DNA of 60,380 bases, taken from contig NZ_QFFU01000034.1 of the NCBI RefSeq assembly GCF_003131185.1, positions 1 through 60,380 of the forward strand. Reading direction: 5' to 3'. This document shows positions 1 to 8,061 of this stretch, one piece after another. Below the pieces are notes generated by a model. It saw only the letters and a program-made list of their open reading frames with translations, was not told the DNA's origin and did no database searches. Position 1 is the first letter of the stretch; each line of letters begins with the position of its first letter. Made by a program: the position numbers and the translations under genes. The DNA is from Pseudomonas ovata. GTDB taxonomy: Bacteria > Pseudomonadota > Gammaproteobacteria > Pseudomonadales > Pseudomonadaceae.

Positions 1-132
1 ACCGAGTGCGAAGCGCTCGCAGAAATCTGTGAAACGCCATAAATTCATGACGGTGAACGCGTACAGAAATCTGTGAAATGCTGAAAATTTACGACTGCTG
101 ACGCAGCCGGTCGCGGGCAAGCGCGCTCCTAC
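1..132. repeat. REP/REPIN element, left-truncated by window edge
   Basis: The right arm (GGTCGCGGGCAAGCGCGC followed by TCCTAC) matches the arm seen in the other REPINs of this window. The interior contains the GAGTGCGAAGCGCTCGC hairpin and a duplicated CAGAAATCTGTGAAA block (near 20 and 65). The left arm lies outside the window. Typical Pseudomonas non-coding palindromic element. Confidence 0.8.
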
Positions 133-239
133 ACCGGGTCCATGTTTGCTGCGCGAAAGCGTTGTGTCAGTGACACAAGGTGATCTCTCATCAAACACAA
201 AATAACTTATTGATTTTATTGGTTATAAAATTTAAACCC

Positions 240-362
240 GTAGGAGCGCGCTTGCCCGCGACCGAGTGCGAAGCGCTCGCAGAAATCTGTGAAACGCTGC
301 AATTTTACGACTGCTGCGCAGCCGGTCGCGGTGGTCCGGCATTCCGGCAAGCGCGCTCCTAC
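240..362. repeat. REPIN (paired inverted REP)
   Basis: Two inverted REP arms, GTAGGAGCGCGCTTGCCCGC on the left and its complement ending CGCGCTCCTAC on the right, flank two small hairpins. The right arm is interrupted by about 15 extra bases (GTGGTCCGGCATTCC), a variant also present in the array near 13.9 kb. The 107-base AT-rich stretch between this and the first element (133-239) holds no gene that I can support. The element ends about 20 bases beyond the amn stop. Confidence 0.85.
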
Positions 363-382
363 GGGGCGCCTGCAAGGGGCTG

Positions 383-1879
383 TCAGCGGAACGGTGGCTC
401 GTCGAAGCTGCGCAGTTTGCGTGAGTGCAGGGAGTTGAGTTCGGCGCGCAGCAGGTCCAGGGCGGCGATGCCGATCTTCAGGTGCTGGCTGACAGCGCGG
501 TTATAGAACGCGTTGGCCGAGCCCGGCAGCTTGATCTCGCTGTGCAGCGGTTTGTCCGAAACGCATAGCAAGGTGCCGTACGGCACGCGCAGGCGGTAGC
601 CTTGCGCGGCGATGGTACCGCTTTCCATATCGACCGCCACGGCCCGGGACAGGTTGATCAGCGGGCGTTCCTGGGCCCAGCGCAGCTCCCAGTTGCGGTC
701 GTCGTAGGTCAGGACCGTGCCGGTGCGCAGGCGTTTCTTGAGTTCTTCGCCGCGCTCGCCGGTGACCTGGGCGGCTGCTTCCTGCAACGCCAGTTGCACC
801 TCGGCCAAAGCCGGGATCGGGATGTGCGGCGGCAGCACGCGGTCCAGGATGCCGTCGCGGCGCATGTAGGCATGGGCCAGCACGTAGTCGCCGATGGTCT
901 GCGACTGACGCAGCCCGCCGCAGTGGCCGATCATCAGCCAGCAGTGCGGGCGCAGGACCGCCAGGTGGTCGGTGATGTTCTTGGCATTGGACGGGCCGAC
1001 GCCGATATTGACCAGGGTCACGCCATGGCCGTCCTCGGCCACCAGGTGATAGGCCGGCATCTGGTAACGGTGCCAGACCACGCTGGCCACTACGCTCTGC
1101 GCCTCTTCGGCGTCCATGCCCTTATCGACGATCACATTGCCCGGCAGCACCAGGCGCACGAAACGCGGGTCGTCACGCAGGGTCTCCAGCCCGTGCATGA
1201 TGAACTGGTCGACATAGCGGTGGTAGTTGGTCAGCAGGATCCACGGCTGCACATGGCGCCAGTCGCTGCCGGTGTAGTGCACCAGGCGGCGCAGCGAAAA
1301 GTCGGTGCGGGCGGCGTCGAACAGCGCCAGCGGCAACGGGTCGGCGTTGGCCCAATCGTGCAGGCCGTCGGCGATGCCGTCGGTGGTGGCCGACAGGTCA
1401 GTGCTGGGGAACACCCGCGCCAGGGCGGCGGCGGTGATGCCGGTGCCGGCCAGTTCGTCGCCCTGCTCGACCACGTACGGGTAAGGAATGGTCTTGTCGC
1501 TCAGGCCCACTTCCAGGGTGACATTGAAGTCACGGATCAGCGGGCCGAGCTGCTCGAGCAGGTATTTGCGAAACGACGCCGGCTGGGTCACGGTCACGCT
1601 GTAGGTGCCGGGCAACTGGACCTTGGCATAGGCACGCGTGGTGGTCGGCACTTCGCCATTAGAGGTATAGGTCAGACGCAGCTCGGGGTAGCGAAACAGC
1701 GCGCGTTGCTCGGCATCGGGCTCGATGCGCTCCTTGAGGTAGCGCTTGAGGGCCTGGTTCAAGGCGCCAGTGGCGCGCTCGTGCAGTTCGGCCAGGTGCT
1801 GGACGGCTTGTTCAGCGGTTTCTACGACAACAAAAGCGTGGCTCACGGTAAGGATCCTGTCTGACATGCAGTGCTGCAT
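383..1879 (-). CDS. amn: AMP nucleosidase
   Basis: Cleaves AMP to adenine and ribose 5-phosphate, a cytosolic purine-pool enzyme. The protein has the Amn N-terminal domain (about residues 20-190) and a C-terminal nucleoside-phosphorylase-like domain with NIGVGPSNAKN, IGHCGGLR and VAVDMESGTIAAQG motifs. Its 498 residues compare with about 484 in E. coli. The ATG at 1879 follows the aidB stop by one base and has AGGTGAG six bases upstream; an in-frame ATG at 1867 (MSDRIL) is an alternative start. It is probably cotranscribed with aidB. REP elements follow the gene. Confidence 0.93.
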   Translation of the reverse strand: MQHCMSDRILTVSHAFVVVETAEQAVQHLAELHERATGALNQALKRYLKERIEPDAEQRALFRYPELRLTYTSNGEVPTTTRAYAKVQLPGTYSVTVTQPASFRKYLLEQLGPLIRDFNVTLEVGLSDKTIPYPYVVEQGDELAGTGITAAALARVFPSTDLSATTDGIADGLHDWANADPLPLALFDAARTDFSLRRLVHYTGSDWRHVQPWILLTNYHRYVDQFIMHGLETLRDDPRFVRLVLPGNVIVDKGMDAEEAQSVVASVVWHRYQMPAYHLVAEDGHGVTLVNIGVGPSNAKNITDHLAVLRPHCWLMIGHCGGLRQSQTIGDYVLAHAYMRRDGILDRVLPPHIPIPALAEVQLALQEAAAQVTGERGEELKKRLRTGTVLTYDDRNWELRWAQERPLINLSRAVAVDMESGTIAAQGYRLRVPYGTLLCVSDKPLHSEIKLPGSANAFYNRAVSQHLKIGIAALDLLRAELNSLHSRKLRSFDEPPFR

Positions 1880-1880
1880 C

Positions 1881-3530
1881 CTAACTCACCTGTGGCGCTG
1901 CACGCGCCAGTAATGTTGCGCAGTCCACGCCCCTGGGCAACGCGCCATACGCCATTGCCGGCGAGCGCAAGCGACCGGCAATGAAGGCATCGCTGACGGC
2001 ACTGACGCCGGCATCAAGCAACAGTCGCGCCTGCAAGGCCACGGCAATGCCTTCGGTCAGTTGCCGCGCGCGGTACGGCAGGTCCTGATGATCGCCGAGG
2101 TCCTGTTTGAGCCGCCGAACATGGTCGGCCAGATCAGCATCGCCACGGCCGTCGTCGAGTTCGTCGAACAGGGCATCGAGTACGCCGGGCTCGCGCGCCA
2201 GGGCCCGCAGCACGTCCAGGCACTGGACATTGCCCGAGCCTTCCCAGATGGAATTGACCGGCGCTTCGCGGTACAGGCGCGGCAGGATGCTGTCTTCGAT
2301 GTAGCCGGCGCCGCCCAGGCATTCGGCGGCCTCGTTGATCATGGCCGGTGCCCGCTTGCAGATCCAGTACTTGCCCACCGCCGTCACCAGGCGAATGAAA
2401 CGCGCCTGGTGGTCATTGTCGGCGCGGTCCAGGGCGTGGGCCATGCGCAAGCTCAGGGCCAGGGCGGCCTCGCTTTCCAGCGCCAGGTCGGCGAGCACGT
2501 TCTGCATCAAGGGGTGTTGCACCAGCACGCGCCCGCCCACCTGACGGTGCGCACAATGGTGCATGGCCTGGGTCAGGGCCTGGCGCATCAGGGCGCTGGA
2601 GCCGGTCATGCAGTCGAAGCGGGTCATGGCGACCATTTCGAGGATGGTCGCCACGCCGCGCCCCTCCTCGCCCAGCATCCAGGCCAGCGCGCCGCGAAAC
2701 TCGACCTCGCACGAGGCATTGGAGCTGTTGCCCAGTTTGTCCTTGAGGCGCTGGATCTGGAAAGCGTTGAGGGTGTCGTCGGGGCGGTGGCGTGGCAACA
2801 GGAAACAGCTCAGGCCCTTGTCGGTCTGGGCCAGGGTCAGAAAGGCATCGCACATCGGTGCCGAGCAGAACCATTTGTGCCCGACCAGTTCATAGGCCTG
2901 CCCCGGACCGCAGCTGCCCACAGGATGGGCACGGGTGGTATTGGCCCGCACATCGGTGCCGCCCTGTTTCTCGGTCATCGCCATGCCGAGGGTGACGCCG
3001 GCCTTGTGCGCGATGCCGACGTTGCGTGGGTCGTACTCGGTGGCCAGCACCTTGGGCAACCAGGCACTGGCCAGCTCAGGCTGCAACCTGAGCGCCGGCA
3101 CGCTGGCAAAGGTCATGGTCAGCGGGCAGCCGCTGCCGGGCTCGGCCTGGGTGTGCAGGTAACTCATGGCAGCGCGGGCCACGTGGGCGCCGGGCTGTGG
3201 CTCGCGCCACGGCAGGGATGGAATGCCATGCTCGATGGCAGTACGCATCAGTTGATGCCAGGCCGGATGAAATTCGATCAGGTCGATGCGGTGGCCGTAG
3301 CGGTCATGGCTGTGGAACACCGGCTTGTGACGGTTGGCCAGAAAGCCCGCCTCCATCAGCGGCCCGCCGGCCAGAGCACCGTAGGCGTCGATGCGCGGGC
3401 TGGCCCAGGCAGCACCGAAGCGCTGCACCAAGGCTTGCAGCGGCAGGTCGATGCGGTACAGGTTGAGGCCGTCGAGCGGAGGCGGCTGGTTGGTGACGTC
3501 GTGGGTCCGGGCCAATGAATACAGGTTCAT
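1881..3530 (-). CDS. AidB-type acyl-CoA dehydrogenase
   Basis: Flavin-dependent acyl-CoA dehydrogenase family member of the AidB branch (549 residues; AidB is about 540). The N-terminal segment with NRHKPVFHSHDRYGHRID and the TEKQGGTDVRANTT flavin-binding loop are characteristic, as is the C-terminal QCLDVLRAL helix. In E. coli AidB is induced by alkylation and binds DNA; whether this copy acts in repair or in fatty-acid or amino-acid catabolism cannot be told from sequence. GAGGAG lies seven bases before the ATG. It sits 42 bases downstream of the histidine-kinase gene and abuts amn. Confidence 0.88.
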   Translation of the reverse strand: MNLYSLARTHDVTNQPPPLDGLNLYRIDLPLQALVQRFGAAWASPRIDAYGALAGGPLMEAGFLANRHKPVFHSHDRYGHRIDLIEFHPAWHQLMRTAIEHGIPSLPWREPQPGAHVARAAMSYLHTQAEPGSGCPLTMTFASVPALRLQPELASAWLPKVLATEYDPRNVGIAHKAGVTLGMAMTEKQGGTDVRANTTRAHPVGSCGPGQAYELVGHKWFCSAPMCDAFLTLAQTDKGLSCFLLPRHRPDDTLNAFQIQRLKDKLGNSSNASCEVEFRGALAWMLGEEGRGVATILEMVAMTRFDCMTGSSALMRQALTQAMHHCAHRQVGGRVLVQHPLMQNVLADLALESEAALALSLRMAHALDRADNDHQARFIRLVTAVGKYWICKRAPAMINEAAECLGGAGYIEDSILPRLYREAPVNSIWEGSGNVQCLDVLRALAREPGVLDALFDELDDGRGDADLADHVRRLKQDLGDHQDLPYRARQLTEGIAVALQARLLLDAGVSAVSDAFIAGRLRSPAMAYGALPRGVDCATLLARAAPQVS

Positions 3531-3572
3531 TCAGCGCTCCTCGATCAGTCGCAAACAAGGCCTGTCAGTGAA

Positions 3573-5597
3573 TCACGCACCCCGCAGGTTAAAAAGCGCC
3601 ATACCGGACGAAGTGTCAGTGCATTTTCCCTCTTGCTGGCAAATGGCAGTGCCCACCGTCGGCAAGGACAGGGTCAGGGTGAAACAACTGCCGCGTCCGG
3701 GCTCGGACTGATGGCTCAGGCGCCCGCCCTGGAGCTCGATCAACTGCCGGCAGATCGCCAGGCCAATGCCCAGGCCACCGTATTCGCGGGTCATCGAGCT
3801 GTCGACCTGGAAGAAGCGCTGGTACAGCACCGCTTCGTCGAGCCGCTTGAAACCGATGCCGGTGTCCATCACATCGATTTGCAACTGGCAGGTGTCGGCC
3901 TGGCGACATTGATTGCGCAAACGCAGCGTGACCGTGCCATGACGGGTGAACTTGATCGCATTGTCGAGCAGGCATTCGATGCACTGGTACAGTTTGTCCG
4001 GATCACCGCGCAGGCAACGCGGCAGCCGGGGGTCCATGTCGAGGCGCAATTGCAGGCCCTTGGCCTGTGCAGGCGCCACGAAGCGCGCACGCAGGCGGCG
4101 GGTCAGGCTGTGCAGTTCGAAGGCCTCGGCCTGGGCCGACAGCGCGCCGGCCTGCAATTCGGTCAGGGTCAGCATGCCGTTGATCAGATGCATCATGTCT
4201 TGAGAAGAGCTGGCGGCCGTCTGCTGATACATCTGCAGCTCGACGTCCATGGGCACGGTGCGCATCAGCTCCAGAGAACCGATGATGCCGTTCATGGGCG
4301 TGCGCAGTTCATGGGTCAGCGTGGCGAGAAACTCATCCTTGAGGCGGTTGCTGGTGGCCAGTTGCTGGTTGAGCCGCTCCAGATCCTTGCCGGCTTCCAG
4401 CAGGTTCTGCGCCTGCAGTTCGCGGGCATGGTTGATACGGTCGGCCAGGGCCAGCGACAACAGGGCCACTTCGATCGCCGAACCGATCTGGCTGGCATAC
4501 ATGGTCAGGAAGGTATTGGGCAGGTAGCCCATGAGCATCACGGCATTGACCAGGCCGCCAAACAGGAAGGCCGACCAGGCCACCAGAAAATAGCGCGCCA
4601 CCCTGACCCGCCTGAACGAGGCAATGATGCCGGTGGTGAACACCAGCACGGTGAACACCACGGCCAGCAGGGTCACCATGCGCAACGCCAGGCCGTAGTC
4701 GGCAAACAGCGCCAGGGCCATGACCACCCCGGCGCTGCCCATCACCCAGACCAGCGCAGTGTCCAGCCAGCGCCCCAACAGGGCGGTCTGCAGGAAGCTG
4801 CGCGTGAACTGGCTGGCAAACAGCACTGAAATGCCGATCAGAAACGGCGTGGCCACATTGGCCCACCAGGGGTTGTCCGGCCACAGGTACTCGATGGCAG
4901 CCCCGTTGACCGACACCTGGTACAGCCCGAACGAGGCGATATACAGGATGTAGTACAGGTAACTGCTGTCGCGCACGCTGACATAGATGAACAGGTTGTA
5001 GAGCAGCATGCCCAGCAGCACGCCGTAGATCAGCCCGAGGATATAGATACGCGCCGGCTGCTCTTCAAGGTAGGCATGGCTGGACCACAGGTTCAACGGG
5101 GCCTGCACCGAGCCGCGGCTGGCGACGCGCACGTAGGCAATCATGGTTTCGCCGGGTTTGAGCGGCAACTCGAAGACAAAGTTGTTCTGGCGGACCTGGC
5201 GGCTGGAGAACGGCAGCATGTCACCGGTTTTCCAGCTCATGTGCTGGCGTCCGCTGGCGTCGAGCAGGTACACATCGACATGATCGATCGGCGGATAGGC
5301 CAGCTCCAGCAGCCAGTCGGCATGCCTGGCCGGGTCGCGTGGCTGGTAGGACAGCCTGATCTTCATCCAGAACGCCGAGTGCGAATAGCCGGCGTTGAGG
5401 GTTTTCGCGTCCAGGGGCCGGAACGCCTGGGCCATGCCAGGCGCACTGACCTGATCGATACCCACGGCGGCGCTGGTGTCTTCGAACACTTCGGTCCATT
5501 GACCCAGTGACAGGTTGCGGGTGCTTTCGTCGAACTCGACGGCATGAGCCCACAATGGCAGGCAAGCAACCAGCAACATCAGCAAGTAGCGCAACAT
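3573..5597 (-). CDS. LadS-like 7TMR-DISM sensor histidine kinase lacking a receiver domain
   Basis: Membrane sensor kinase of 674 residues. It has a signal peptide (1-19), a periplasmic 7TMR-DISMED2 sensor (about 25-160), seven membrane helices (about 183-395), a short coiled coil, HisKA with H429 in THELRTP, and HATPase with N546, DTGIG and the GLGIGLAI box ending near 645. By fold and position (next to thiD, aidB and amn) it corresponds to LadS, the calcium-responsive input to GacS in P. aeruginosa. LadS there is, from memory, about 795 residues with a C-terminal receiver. Here the protein stops after the ATPase domain with a short unrelated tail. The ATG at 5597 directly precedes the signal peptide; the frame is open for 54 codons upstream without a credible domain. 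Confidence 0.87.
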   Translation of the reverse strand: MLRYLLMLLVACLPLWAHAVEFDESTRNLSLGQWTEVFEDTSAAVGIDQVSAPGMAQAFRPLDAKTLNAGYSHSAFWMKIRLSYQPRDPARHADWLLELAYPPIDHVDVYLLDASGRQHMSWKTGDMLPFSSRQVRQNNFVFELPLKPGETMIAYVRVASRGSVQAPLNLWSSHAYLEEQPARIYILGLIYGVLLGMLLYNLFIYVSVRDSSYLYYILYIASFGLYQVSVNGAAIEYLWPDNPWWANVATPFLIGISVLFASQFTRSFLQTALLGRWLDTALVWVMGSAGVVMALALFADYGLALRMVTLLAVVFTVLVFTTGIIASFRRVRVARYFLVAWSAFLFGGLVNAVMLMGYLPNTFLTMYASQIGSAIEVALLSLALADRINHARELQAQNLLEAGKDLERLNQQLATSNRLKDEFLATLTHELRTPMNGIIGSLELMRTVPMDVELQMYQQTAASSSQDMMHLINGMLTLTELQAGALSAQAEAFELHSLTRRLRARFVAPAQAKGLQLRLDMDPRLPRCLRGDPDKLYQCIECLLDNAIKFTRHGTVTLRLRNQCRQADTCQLQIDVMDTGIGFKRLDEAVLYQRFFQVDSSMTREYGGLGIGLAICRQLIELQGGRLSHQSEPGRGSCFTLTLSLPTVGTAICQQEGKCTDTSSGMALFNLRGA

Positions 5598-5952
5598 GAA
5601 AGCCCCAAGGTAGTCCGTCGCGCTTGCTCGATCCGTGAAGCGACGCCCTGCAGTTCCCATCCGTGAAGCAGGTTCAATAGGTTCTGTGACCCTGTGCCGG
5701 GCGGCGCTGCAGGCCGCAATGGACGGGCCTTTTGCTTGTGTGCACGCACAGACTGTCAAGGATAGCCGTTAATCGCCCAAAGGCACCATGTCTTTGACTC
5801 ATAAGCCAAAACCGCGACATAGAGCATCGGACGCCGACTGCGGAGCCTGCGGCACAGCGCAATCGGCTGCCGCCCCTGCAATAGCGGCGCCCCATGGAAA
5901 ATTTCAGGCACCGGCAGCGACCGCCGCCGGGTTAGTGATAAGCTCGCGCACC

Positions 5953-6753
5953 ATGAACACTATCTATAGCACCCGCCCCGTAGTTCTCTGCCTGTCCGGC
6001 CACGACCCCAGTGGTGGCGCCGGTTTGCAGGCCGATATCGAAGCCCTGCTGGCCCAGGGTTGTCATGCGGCTCCGGCCGTCACCGCCCTGACCGTGCAGG
6101 ACACGGTCAATGTCAGCGATTTTCGCGTGCTGGATCGTGAGTGGGTGCTGGCCCAGGCCAATGCCGTGCTCAACGACTCGACCGTAGAGGCTGTGAAGCT
6201 GGGCATGCTCGGCTCGCTGGAGATGGTCGACACGGTGGTCGGGCTGCTCAGCGCCCACCCGCACCTGCCGGTGGTCTGCGACCCGGTCCTGCGGGCCGGC
6301 GGCGGCGGCCGACTGGGCAAGGATGAGGTCGGCTATGCGATGCGCGAGCGCTTGTTGCCGCTGTCGACCATCGCCACGCCCAACCTGCCTGAAGCCCGTA
6401 TCCTGGCCGAACTGCCCGAAGGCAGCGCCGATGAGTGCGCGGCGCGTCTGCTTGAGTATTGCCAGCACCTGTTGATCACCGGTGGCCATGGTGATGAAGA
6501 GCAGGTGCACAACCGTCTGTACATTCGTGACCAGCCGCCGCTCACCTTTACCTGCCAGCGCCTGCCGGGCAGCTATCATGGTTCAGGCTGCACCCTGGCC
6601 AGTGCCCTGGCCGGACGCCTGGCGCTGGGGCAGGAACTGGTCAGCGCTGTCGAGTCAGCGCTGGACTACACCTGGCGCACCCTGCGCGATGCCGACCTGC
6701 TGGGCCGGGGTCAGTTCGTACCGCGCCGTCTGCCGCTGGATTTCTGTTCGTGA
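5953..6753 (+). CDS. thiD: Hydroxymethylpyrimidine/phosphomethylpyrimidine kinase
   Basis: Phosphorylates HMP and HMP-P to HMP-PP for thiamine synthesis in the cytosol. This ribokinase-fold protein of 266 residues has the substrate loop LSGHDPSGGAGLQAD at the N-terminus and the catalytic GSGCTLASALAG anion hole near residue 215. The frame stays open upstream to 5788, but the conserved protein begins at the ATG at 5953. It is followed after 22 bases by thiE, with which it is presumably cotranscribed. I see no TPP riboswitch in the 5' region. Confidence 0.95.
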   Translation: MNTIYSTRPVVLCLSGHDPSGGAGLQADIEALLAQGCHAAPAVTALTVQDTVNVSDFRVLDREWVLAQANAVLNDSTVEAVKLGMLGSLEMVDTVVGLLSAHPHLPVVCDPVLRAGGGGRLGKDEVGYAMRERLLPLSTIATPNLPEARILAELPEGSADECAARLLEYCQHLLITGGHGDEEQVHNRLYIRDQPPLTFTCQRLPGSYHGSGCTLASALAGRLALGQELVSAVESALDYTWRTLRDADLLGRGQFVPRRLPLDFCS

Positions 6754-6775
6754 TCACCCTGTCGAGGCCAGTTCC

Positions 6776-7399
6776 ATGAAGCTACGCGGCCTGTACGCCA
6801 TCACCGACGGCCAGCTCCTGGCCGGCCGGTTTCTGTCCTACGTCGAGGCCGCTCTTGAAGGCGGCGTCACGCTGCTGCAGTACCGCGACAAGACCCATGA
6901 CGAATCGCGCCGTCTGCGCGAGGCGAGCGAACTGCTCAAGCTGTGCGAGCGCTACAGGACGCGCCTGATCATCAACGATGACGCCGAACTGGCGGCGCGC
7001 CTGGGCGTAGGCGTGCATCTGGGCCAGACCGACGGCTCGCTGTCCAATGCCCGGGCCTTGCTGGGCCACAAGGCGATCATGGGGGCGACCTGCCACGGCC
7101 GGCTGGAACTGGCCGAACAGGCCAAGGCCGACGGCGCCAGCTATGTGGCGTTCGGCAGGTTCTTCCATTCGATGACCAAACCTGAGGCACCGGCCGTCCC
7201 GCTGGAGCTGCTCGGGCAGGTGCGGGCACGGATCAACCTGCCCATTGCGGTGATTGGCGGGATTACCCTGGAAAACGCAGCGCCCCTGGTAGAGCACGGC
7301 GCCGACCTGCTGGCGGTAGTCAACGGCCTGTTCGGCGCCGACAACACCGCCGAAGTGACCCGCCGGGCCAAGGCGTTCAACGCCCTGCTGGGTCGCTAG
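6776..7399 (+). CDS. thiE: Thiamine-phosphate synthase
   Basis: Joins HMP-PP and thiazole phosphate to thiamine phosphate. This 207-residue TIM-barrel protein shows LQYRDKTHDES, LIINDDAELA, GVHLGQTDG, VAFGRFFHSMTKP and AVIGGITLENA, the standard ThiE phosphate and metal-binding loops. It follows thiD in one operon. In the Pseudomonas genomes I recall, hemL comes next; here a two-gene alkylation-repair block lies between. Confidence 0.95.
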   Translation: MKLRGLYAITDGQLLAGRFLSYVEAALEGGVTLLQYRDKTHDESRRLREASELLKLCERYRTRLIINDDAELAARLGVGVHLGQTDGSLSNARALLGHKAIMGATCHGRLELAEQAKADGASYVAFGRFFHSMTKPEAPAVPLELLGQVRARINLPIAVIGGITLENAAPLVEHGADLLAVVNGLFGADNTAEVTRRAKAFNALLGR

Positions 7400-7463
7400 A
7401 ACGCCGCACAGCGAACACCGAGCGATCTTTCGCGGCTGAAGCCAATACTGTTCACTTAGGTGC

Positions 7464-7563
7464 CTATTGCTTCTGTGGGAGCGACTTCAGTCGCGAAATG
7501 GCCAGTAAAATCACCGCACCTGTAGCGAACCTACCGCCCTATTCGCGGCTGAAGCCGCTCCTG
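7464..7563. repeat. REP pair of a second family, running into the ogt 3' end
   Basis: The arms TGTGGGAGCGACTTCAGTCG and TTCGCGGCTGAAGCCGCTCC are inverted around about 50 bases. This family (GGGAGCGRCTTNAGYCGCGAA) differs in sequence from the GTAGGAGCGCGCTTGCCCGC family elsewhere in the window. The right arm encodes the last codons of ogt. Confidence 0.75.
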
Positions 7564-8061
7564 ACCCAGCTTGAAGCCCTGCGCGCATTCCAGCGCCAGC
7601 AGGGCGCGCTTGCGGTCGACGCCGCCGGCATAGCCGGTCAGGTCCCCGGAGGCGCCCACTACCCGGTGGCACGGCACGATGATCGAGATCGGGTTACGCC
7701 CGTTGGCGGTGCCCACCGCCCGTGAATGACCGGGGCTCAGGCCCATCTTGCGGGCCATGGCGCCGTACGACAGCACCTCGCCATAGGGAATGCGCGCCAG
7801 CGCCTGCCAGACCTGTTCCTGAAAGGGCGTGCCCCTGGTGCGCAACGGCAGGTCGAACACCTGCAACTCGCCGTTGAAGAATGCCTGCAGCTGCTCACGC
7901 GCCCGATCGATGATGCGCGGCACAGGCGTGTCGTCATTCACCAGCAGCAAGCGTTCGGGATAATGTTTCTGGCCGGTGAAGAACACACCGGTCAAGGCAT
8001 CGTCTTCAGCGCGCAGGACGATATCGCCCAGGGTGCTGCTTAACAGATAACCCGCATTCAT
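7531..8061 (-). CDS. ogt: Methylated-DNA--protein-cysteine S-methyltransferase
   Basis: Suicide enzyme that removes alkyl groups from O6-alkylguanine onto its own cysteine. The 176-residue protein has the N-terminal ribonuclease-H-like methyltransferase domain and a C-terminal DNA-binding domain with the HTH region (YGEVLSYGAMA) and the active-site motif VPCHRVVG. The ATG overlaps the stop of the AdaA/AlkA gene by four bases, so the two are translationally coupled. The C-terminal ten residues (QERLQPRIGR) are encoded by the arm of a REP element, suggesting that the original 3' end was overwritten. Confidence 0.93.
   Translation of the reverse strand: MNAGYLLSSTLGDIVLRAEDDALTGVFFTGQKHYPERLLLVNDDTPVPRIIDRAREQLQAFFNGELQVFDLPLRTRGTPFQEQVWQALARIPYGEVLSYGAMARKMGLSPGHSRAVGTANGRNPISIIVPCHRVVGASGDLTGYAGGVDRKRALLALECAQGFKLGQERLQPRIGR

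Noticed and set aside
180..506. 108-codon frame at the left edge
   Set aside because: Made largely of REPIN sequence and antisense to the amn 3' end.
602..1864. 420-codon open frame on the plus strand
   Set aside because: It is antisense to amn; long open frames opposite high-GC genes are expected, and the translation has no family features.
2061..3518. 485-codon open frame on the plus strand
   Set aside because: Antisense shadow of the AidB-type gene, rich in Gly/Gln/His as typical for such frames.
5760..5952. TPP riboswitch upstream of thiD
   Set aside because: I could not find the conserved thi-box elements in the leader.
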